Under the pieces are notes generated by a model. It did no database searches and was not told where the DNA came from. It saw nothing but the letters and a program-made list of their open reading frames with translations. From Paramyrothecium sp. XJ0827 (lineage: Eukaryota; Ascomycota; Sordariomycetes; Hypocreales; Stachybotryaceae), in contig JAJFPB010000006.1 in the NCBI GenBank assembly GCA_020881915.1, positions 1,178,001 to 1,242,000 of the forward strand: 64,000 nt of DNA, given 5' to 3'. The position numbers and the translations under genes were made by a program. This document shows, piece by piece, positions 58,001 to 64,000 of the stretch (its first letter is position 1; every line of letters starts with the position of its first letter).

Positions 58001-58279
58001 ATGTTCTATTTTGCCACTGCTGAGGTAGTGCTTACGCTGCGCCAGGCCAAGTTCGTGCAGCTGTTGGGGATCTGGTGTAGCACTCAAATTGCCAGCAATG
58101 ACGTCTCGATAAAGCTCGTTGAGCTCGACGAGCTCGACCGTGTCGACCTGTTGAGTCCAACCTTCGTCTAAATCCCCATCATGGCGAGCCTTCGAGGGGC
58201 ATTCCATGGACAACTCAGAGTTTTTCTCTGGGTTATCTCCGTGTGAAGCATGCTCTGATGATTTCTGATGAAACGGCAT
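55076..58279 (-). CDS. TPR-CHAT protein (caspase-like cysteine protease fold)
   Basis: A single frame of 1067 residues. After a polar N-terminus of about 90 residues, nine to ten TPR-like repeats of about 42-50 residues follow (motif type RPxRLDxLGLA-x-x-DLxxAIQLHQEAV). A middle linker (about 520-780) leads to a C-terminal CHAT domain. The catalytic dyad of the caspase-like fold is visible: histidine in FHFAGHG near residue 884 and cysteine in LSACGTG near residue 927. IGTLWQAHDK completes the fold. CHAT proteins are C14-like peptidases; bacterial TPR-CHAT proteases act in defence and cell death, and fungal ones are thought to act in similar programmes, though substrates are unknown. Codon use and the flanks are more AT-rich than in neighbouring genes. 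No N-terminal effector domain is evident. Confidence 0.92.
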   Translation of the reverse strand: MPFHQKSSEHASHGDNPEKNSELSMECPSKARHDGDLDEGWTQQVDTVELVELNELYRDVIAGNLSATPDPQQLHELGLAQRKHYLSSGKIEHINVAIKLHQESLALTLEGHPDRPIRLDDLGLAHAERFLRQENITDIERAIDLHTEALETLPRNHPARPVMLDNLGLAWHDLSETNGKMSQLDEALKYHLECVAETPEHHPRLPRHIHNLGLVYGRLYQWKGSITSLNLAIETYQQALNVATDSSTDRGGWIHALGVAYHDRHQATGSIPDLDRAIQLYQQAVTEASDQSLDKPRRIDSLGLAFGNRYERVGALSDLVMAIQLHEQALDLTPEDHRNRPMRLENLGLDYVDKFKRFGKLEDLTRAIQLHQEAVDGTHHGHPDRPARLENLALAYGQKFTRSGTLEDINIAIKLHGEAVDKTLGDNPDRPRRLDSLGHAYREKSAKTGETDVLEKAVYYHQEAIDALPKVHPERAKLLYNLGTAFKNRYSWKKSEDDLCAAIDAYRAALNHVPSPVLDRIRSGISLMGALADTELWSSAYEAASTAVSLVPLLVPQSLENLDKQFLLTEVVGLASDAAAVAILAGKPAYEAVRLIELGRGVISRSLNDIRVDVSNLEKIDANLTREYLDLRDQLDIPLGLPDQTNRRFNASQRLEQTIAKIRAVPGFDQFLREPSEADLREAASDGPLIIINVSDHRCDALIIDTCSIKLLPLPLLCADELRTRSVALGSTAGVNTLFLQWLWDAVAGPIMKELKILQRPDADLWPHVWWIPTGPLARFPIHAAGYHLNNSHETVLDRVVSSYSSSARVLIQNRQQNSLVNRSQRPKTMLLVGMPELRYASQEIQALASLGNSLSLDVRQPRPNRKEVLDALENCDIFHFAGHGLTNKLDPSQSALVLADGHLTVSTLLGTNLQSRKPFLAYLSACGTGEVKHDGLIDESIHLITAFQLAGFHHVIGTLWQAHDKLCMDVAISVYSIMEQQKFSGVSVSDTLHYAISGLRTQWVSETKGEGLLKDTTDINHEAVQLSQSAERAGNGRRQNDRDILVCSEEEQTGELYWVPFVYFGS

Positions 58280-59756
58280 GGCAATATTTGTAAGTCTTTG
58301 GCAATAGCTACTGCTAATCTGTCAAGTCAAGTATTTGCTTCTTTTTCCGAGGCGAACCCTTTGAGGCGGTGATTAAAGCCGTATTTCGGGCAAGACGCAA
58401 GGAAAGTTTAGGTAACGAATTCGCGGTATAGTGGAAGTTGGGCTTGTCGTCATTAATGGTGCAGTTCTGCCTTTTTATTAATGTGCTACCACTCTCGGTC
58501 GAACAGACTCATGGGCCGGAAAAGTATGCATTTCGTACTTGAACTTCCACGTTTAATAAACCAGTTTCAATGTGAGAAAAAATCAAGAAACAATACCTAG
58601 GTAGCAGGGTGCAACAGTAATACAGGATGCAAGTAAGATTGTTGCAGTCTTAGGCTGCTATCAGGCTGTAATCACTTCGCCGCGGGAGCCTCACTGCAAC
58701 TACGCCAATTTAAGTAATCTTTCCCAAGCTGGGAATCTGACTGGCAAATTCTTCATACGTACATGCAGTGACACTCTGTATATCATCATAGCCTGATTCA
58801 TGGTGGTACAGCAGTTGATCAGGCACCCACTTAAATGACGATTTACGGCTGTCCTCTACTGCGAGGCGGCTATGAAGTGTTTGATAGATGGGACTTGAGG
58901 AGTATCCGTCGAGCAGCCCACCACGAACAATTCGTTATTGCCAGCGCGATGATCGAGAAGGCTCCACCTCAATCATTCATGTCATATTGTAGACCAGCCT
59001 GCGTTAGTAGAAAAAGTCACCGACTGCTCTGTTTCGCATTCGTACAGCCGCCAACTCTTTTTGGGCCGCGAGTTGGATGTGAGACTTCGAAACGACTGAT
59101 CGACGGACAAGCTTTATCTCATTCAGGTTGTCAGCCAGGGGGTGGCCGACGCTTTCATCGTTTTCTCTTTTGTGACTTCCAACTGCACAATTCCTGTTTT
59201 GCTACTCTTCAATGATTTTACACGATGATACATCTAACAGAGCCAATCGCTAGGGTTGTTGGAAAGAACTTTACCTGGACAGGAAATATAGGATGGCTTA
59301 ACGGGAAAGCTTTGGCCAAGGATGAACACCTAATTCTACCAAAGATCTACACTACCGTTATCTGGGAGCAAGTCATGTGCCTGCCACGCCCAGGAAGCAC
59401 CGCCCACAATGGTGCGTGGATATAAGTTGCCCAAGGATTGTCTATAAGCCTACTCTCTGTCTGCAGCCTATCAGGGAAGAAGGAAAGAGAAAGCGAAAGG
59501 ATCCTGACAGCCTCATCTTCCCGCCTTGGAAATCGACAGCTCACGTCATGGGGCATCAACGACCCCGCATCCACATTTGCAATTACTGGGGCAGTGAAAT
59601 GCGAATCAGGCTCCGGAAGCCTTGTCAGATAATAGCCAGTCGAGAAGCTATTGGCTGTTTGTGGCCTGTGACTGAAGCCCACCTCGCATTTTATGCCCTT
59701 AAGCTTGACGTGCGCTTTCACCAACCCCGCTCGAACTGGTCTCATACAATCTGCTT
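58280..59756. other. divergent spacer between TPR-CHAT and HET genes
   Basis: About 1.5 kb between the starts of the divergent TPR-CHAT and HET genes. Short open frames at 58835-59215 and 59225-59425 have no motif. It likely carries both promoters. Confidence 0.4.
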
Positions 59757-60971
59757 ATGGAGTACACACATCATTCAACTCTGGGCCCCAACGACCTCAG
59801 GCTACTTCAACCCGTCTCGATTACTCGGCATGCTCTTCATTTCGAGGTTGTCGTGGAGCCGCGATCTAGGGACCTTCCTTACATCGCCATCTCGTATACC
59901 TGGGGTGATGACGTGCCCTCTGAAGTGATCTATCTGAACGGTCTGCGCTTTCACGTCAGGCCTAATCTTTGGTCTTGTCTCTACTATATCAGTCTTCACG
60001 CATGTCCTTACATATGGGTCGATGCCATTTGCATTGACCAAAACAACACTGCGGAACGCAACGCACAAGTACGCTTAATGGATGAGACATATATGCATGC
60101 TGCCAGTGTCTCTGTCTGGCTAGGACTCATTCCCCAGCCGGAGTGGCAAAAGCCTCTATTGCAGAATACCGCACCAATTAAAACGTCAGAGAGCAGCGGA
60201 TTCGACTGGCGGAATGCGATAAAAGATCTTGCCAACCGGCCATACTGGTCTCGATTCTGGGTTCTCCAAGAGGTCCTGCTGGCGCGCAATATTGAGCTTC
60301 ACTGTAGCGACAATCACATCGACTGGCTCATCTTCAAAAACATGTTATGCGACGAGGCGAAAGTTGACCATAACCGAGCAGTGCGACCCAGCAACAAGAT
60401 CACAAAATCCTACCGTGCCTTACCTTTGATCATGGGCAGACATCCCGAGAAACACCCAGAGATGCTTCAATTTCTCCAAGACCTTCTCATTGAGCATCAT
60501 CGTTCAGAATGCAAAGACCCGAGAGACAGAATCTTTGCGCTACTAGCACTCGTCACTCCAGACGAGAGACGACTTCTCGGCAGGTTCTTCCCGGACTACT
60601 CGATGACCGAGGATCACGTCATCATCATAGCGCTCGCGCACATAATGCAGTTCAACGCTGAATTTGTCTCTCCAGATTCCGAAGAACTTTTCCTGGGACT
60701 CGGTGTTACGTGCAGGTCGCAGAGGAAAAGGCTCTTGCTACGAGCAATCTGTGTTGACTATATCGGGGAGCAGAGCAGCTCGGATATCTTGAGATTATTG
60801 AATGATGATGATGAGATTGAAGCATTTGAAGGGGATGACATGCTCTCGTTGTACAGCCAAGAATATGACTCAAACAAGTTCGGGGAGAGCAAGCCCAGGA
60901 CGGCAAAGTGGCTAGGTGGCCTGGCAGTCTTATGTCTCGTGTTAGGTGCAATGCATCTTTGGTTATTCTAG
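59757..60971 (+). CDS. HET-domain protein with a C-terminal membrane anchor
   Basis: A single frame of 404 residues. The HET domain spans about residues 40-175 with all three conserved blocks: YIAISYTWGDD, IWVDAICIDQNNTAERNAQV followed by YMHAASVSVWLG, and RPYWSRFWVLQEVLLARN. DPRDRIFALLALV, found downstream in most HET proteins, is also present. The last 20 residues (start KWLGGLAVLCLVLGAMHLWL) form one hydrophobic helix right at the end, so the protein looks tail-anchored with the HET domain in the cytosol. HET proteins trigger cell death in heterokaryon incompatibility; the fold is related to TIR. Start chosen at the first ATG, 40 residues before the domain. Intact. Confidence 0.9.
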   Translation: MEYTHHSTLGPNDLRLLQPVSITRHALHFEVVVEPRSRDLPYIAISYTWGDDVPSEVIYLNGLRFHVRPNLWSCLYYISLHACPYIWVDAICIDQNNTAERNAQVRLMDETYMHAASVSVWLGLIPQPEWQKPLLQNTAPIKTSESSGFDWRNAIKDLANRPYWSRFWVLQEVLLARNIELHCSDNHIDWLIFKNMLCDEAKVDHNRAVRPSNKITKSYRALPLIMGRHPEKHPEMLQFLQDLLIEHHRSECKDPRDRIFALLALVTPDERRLLGRFFPDYSMTEDHVIIIALAHIMQFNAEFVSPDSEELFLGLGVTCRSQRKRLLLRAICVDYIGEQSSSDILRLLNDDDEIEAFEGDDMLSLYSQEYDSNKFGESKPRTAKWLGGLAVLCLVLGAMHLWLF

Positions 60972-61544
60972 CATGAGACATCATCCACACTGGAAGCCGC
61001 TTCAGTCGATGTCCGGCTCAGTTCTCCTGATACAACATGATTCCGAGATGTGCAGTAATTTGATCGCCAGTCTACACTTTTGCCGGCATTACTGAGAATA
61101 TTCGTTCTCTATTTAACTATTCTCAGACATTGACCTTACACCACCTATAATATCTGGACTCTGTCCAGTCTCTTCTATTGGTAACAACATACTCCGTATC
61201 GTACATTGCTATTGAGGCGAGCCTCGTTCCTACGTCCTGACAAACCCACCTACCCTGTACTTGGGTCAGTATCGGCCATCACATTCATGGTGGAGCTATT
61301 ACTATAGGTAATGAAAATAACAAGGCCAGTTATTCAATCTGATAAGCTGAATCTAAACATGGTCTCAATAGGCTTTTTCCAGAAAGCACGTTTCTTTGGC
61401 GATGAAAACCAGCAACCAGCCAGGTTGGGCATTTTGGTTTCACGTGCTTTTATTTGCATCACGACAGTTGAGGATTACATCAATTAGGATAAAAATTGGT
61501 CTCAAGAAACCGTGAAACTCAAACTCGCTCATTTCCATGCAAAA
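60972..61544. other. convergent 3' spacer
   Basis: About 570 bases between the stops of the HET and dioxygenase genes. No gene or repeat recognised. Confidence 0.45.
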
Positions 61545-62579
61545 TTAAGAAGAAGGCGCCAATGCAATATCGTATTCCAGCTGCAATTTCGCCTCGGGGT
61601 CGCCCTCGCGGGGCACAAAAGTCACGCTCAAATCGTCCTTTACTGCAAACACACTGTCGTCGGCAAGATATTTGCAGTCCTTGTCGAATATTTGTGTCGT
61701 AAGGTGCTTGTACTTGTCGTGGCGGACCACCAGGTGGATGTGAGCTGGGCGGAAGGGGTGGCGGTCCATCAACTTGAGGAGCTGTCCAGCAGGGCCATCA
61801 TCAGGAACCTAGGGCAGTATTAGCGATTGATCGATTGGTCATCATTGGTGTAGTCTACTCACAGGGTACGGCGTGGGTCGCAAGCAGTATAGCGAGTACT
61901 TGCCCTCCTCGTCTGTCACAAATTGTCCGCGAAGGTTCAAGTCTCGCTGGTTGGGGTCTTGTTGCTCATACAGGCCTGAAGATACTGTCAGGAAGGCTTT
62001 AAATATCAAGCAAAAGGCGCTCTTACCATTTGTAGATGCTTGCCAAATATCGACAGTGGCACCAGCAATAGGCTTACCGGTGTTCACATCAGTCACGCGA
62101 CCGTACATGAACGCCACCTGAGCATCCTCTGGCGTCTCAAAACTGATAGTGGTGCCGTTTGGCCGCACCGGATGGTCATTCCGCCAGAAGGGGCCAAGAA
62201 TGGCGGAAGCTGTGAGTCCTTTTGAGCTCTTTGTAGCAGCCGAGAATGTGATGTCGTCTACTAGTCTGTGGTACCGATCAGCTGACTGGAGTCTGCAGGA
62301 GAGATTGCTGAAAACTCACGATTCGATGCCGATGACGTCGCACATCAGCTGTCCTTCGTTTCGCTTCTCGTCGCTCATTTGACCAGCCCAGTTGATGGCG
62401 TTGACACCCAGCATCCACTCATCTGTGGTGAGCTGAGTCTCAATGGCAAACTCATGGAGATGCTTGATCAGTGAGGACATGATCTCTCTTAGTCGAGGGG
62501 GTGTGTTAGGGCCCATCGCCTCCACGACCTTCTGAGTGAACTCCTTGCCCAGCGGGCCGTTGTCAACTTGCGAACCCAT
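61545..62579 (-). CDS. intradiol ring-cleavage dioxygenase, hydroxyquinol/catechol type
   Basis: Four exons, 62579-62320, 62265-62027, 61975-61863 and 61808-61545, give 291 residues; three introns of 51-54 nt keep the frame. The N-terminal helical dimerisation domain is present (TTDEWMLGVNAINWAGQM). The iron ligands are the two tyrosines of the GPFWRND to YSLYCLRPTPYPVP region (ligand Tyr in YCLRPTPYP and one upstream) and the two histidines in HPFRPAHIHL. The family uses Fe(III) and O2 to cleave catechols or hydroxyquinol between the hydroxyls. Length and N-terminal domain favour a catechol or hydroxyquinol 1,2-dioxygenase over extracellular-type enzymes; no signal peptide is seen. Start at MGSQVDNG is preferred over an upstream in-frame ATG (62672). 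Neighbour: a CoA-transferase on the same strand. Confidence 0.92.
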
Positions 62580-63168
62580 GTTGCTTAGCGGATTATGCGA
62601 TTTTACTTTTCCGTGTGTAGTTGGAAAATGGAAGTTGGCTCGTCTTGGAGAACTCGAGCTGGCGCATATCACTTATACCACCCAAAGTTTGTATTCCCCG
62701 ATAAGCCTGTTGGCAATGCAAACCCCTAAAATGCGGAGAAGCTTACAATACCCACCGTTTGGTTGGTTCGAGCCTGTTACCACAACAGCATGTGTCCTCG
62801 TGCCGTGCTGCTCGGATTTGGCGGCAAGGGGTCAAGGTGCGATAGCCGCTAGGCGGGCCGCTACGCAGCGGATAGCTCCAAACCATGCCAACATGGAGTC
62901 AGTTTGAGCCATCAGCATTGGTCCGCTATTTCTGGACGCGGGGTTAGACTTTACATGTCAGGTTGGCGTTGTCAGGGTATGAGCCGAAGGGTATGGATAC
63001 ATTGCGTTGGCTTGACGGGTGATCAGGTTCGCGTGGTGACTTGGACGCACTGAGATAAGGTATATTTGGCAGAATGGTGGCGCACGTGGGCAGGCAAATT
63101 GAGCATGAGATTTTGGAATTGATGAGACGGGAATTATCTCTGTATGTATAATTGTATTTGAATCCAAT
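62580..63168. other. spacer upstream of the dioxygenase
   Basis: About 590 bases between two genes on the minus strand. It contains no supported gene and likely holds the dioxygenase promoter. Confidence 0.45.
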
Positions 63169-64000
63169 CTATAGCTTTCTGTAGTCCTTGTTCGTAGTGA
63201 AATCCCAAGAGGCCTCATCTGTACCGTTCGGTCTACTGGCACGTTTGAAACTGATGTCCAATCCCTCAATGTCAACAACTGGCTTCACAGCGGAGACATC
63301 ATTCTTGTAGCCTGTAGAGTACCAATGGTCCAAGTAGTCAGGACTGTCGACAAAGTCCGGGAACTCCTGCCGCAGCCGGCGCAGAACCACGCCAGAAATG
63401 TGGTCGACGCTGTGGGCATGGCGGAGGGTAAAGAATTCCTTGCCAGCCAGCTCGCGCAACTGGTCCTGCACGTCTTCCGGCAGCAATCCGGCCTTGAAGA
63501 GAAGCAGATCGTACTGGAGCAGGGACACCTTGCCATGCCATGATCCGCCACGTGTCGCGCGGTGATACAGACCCGCCAGCGCGGTAATGGCGCCCATGCA
63601 TCCCGTGCCGTAGTCTGAGATGGGGAACGGGGGGACGACCGGCTCGTTCAAACCCATGAACTTGCCCTGGGCCCATGCAACGCCACTGACCTGTAGCGAG
63701 GAAGATCTTGCGTTAGCTTCAAGAACGACGGGGCGGACCAAGGATCATACGTACGCAATCGGCAATCTGCTGCCATCCAGGTCTATCACACCACTCTCCA
63801 GTGTACCCGAAGCAGTTCTCGTTGACGTAGACAATACCCTTGCCCCGTTTGGTGGCAAGCTCCCGAAGGACGTCCACACCATACCCCAGTCTCTCTAGCG
63901 CACCGGGACGGTAACCGTCGACAAGCACGTCCACTTCTTCAAGGAGCTTCTCGAAGGCTGCTCGGCCCTCTGGCGTCTTGAGGTCGAGGTCTGCTGCGTG
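63169..64000 (-). CDS. class III CoA-transferase (CaiB/BaiF), 5' part outside the window
   Basis: Two exons are visible: one from beyond 64000 to 63755 and one from 63690 to 63169, with a 64-nt intron (gtacgt...ctacag). The fold family is recognised by LDLKTPEGRAAFEKLL, VDVLVDGYRPGALERLGYG, GIVYVNENCFGYTGEW, and SDYGTGCMGAITALAGLYHRA, the usual order of a CaiB/BaiF enzyme. The visible part is about 255 residues, ending with a stop at 63169; the N-terminal half is missing at the window edge, so the active-site aspartate is not visible. It transfers CoA between acids; substrate unknown. Same strand as the ring-cleavage enzyme, which could indicate an aromatic-acid catabolic cluster. Confidence 0.85.

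Noticed and set aside
1..64000. CRISPR arrays, rRNA and tRNA genes
   Set aside because: No regularly spaced repeats and no convincing cloverleaf were seen; CRISPR is not expected in a fungal nuclear genome.

Overview
The window is nuclear DNA of a filamentous ascomycete, most likely a Sordariomycete-type Pezizomycotina. The evidence is short GT-AG introns (about 47-132 nt), a Zn2Cys6 regulator, F-box/LRR genes, and the fungal self/non-self families NACHT-ankyrin, HET and TPR-CHAT. No tRNA, rRNA or CRISPR array was recognised. Exon boundaries were worked out by hand from splice motifs, frame continuity and family knowledge.

Layout. 1-800: 3' part of a Ser/Thr-rich single-pass membrane protein gene. 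2212-6995: a large NLR-type receptor (NACHT plus ankyrin repeats) whose C-terminus reads like the VPS13 adaptor-binding (SHR-BD/VAB) module. 7209-28000: an alpha/beta hydrolase, back-to-back relics of a glutamyl-tRNA synthetase and a cytochrome P450, a monocarboxylate-type MFS carrier, a VIT-VWA protein, a sugar O-acetyltransferase, an F-box protein, a disrupted SRPK-like kinase, an O-methyltransferase and a Zn2Cys6 regulator.

29630-36587 looks like a sugar-acid catabolic cluster: a DgoD-like galactonate dehydratase, a 5'-truncated and stop-riddled GH35 beta-galactosidase relic, a sugar-porter MFS transporter and a short-chain dehydrogenase. Together they would fit hydrolysis, uptake, oxidation and dehydration of galactose, except that the glycosidase is dead.

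37414-43566 is a complete Ty1/copia retrotransposon on the minus strand with identical 141-bp LTRs, a CTCTC target duplication and a half-tRNA-iMet primer site. Its polyprotein carries one nonsense codon and five single-base frameshifts. It landed about 30 bp past the stop of an F-box-like gene (43599-44982). A second F-box/LRR gene lies at 47165-48518.

48.5-55 kb is gene-poor. It holds a CT-rich tract, a SNF2-helicase relic and a decayed pair of 155-nt exon-like repeats. 55076-60971 holds a TPR-CHAT cysteine-protease-type protein and a HET protein with a C-terminal membrane anchor. The window ends with a four-exon intradiol dioxygenase and the 3' part of a class III CoA-transferase, which may belong to aromatic catabolism.
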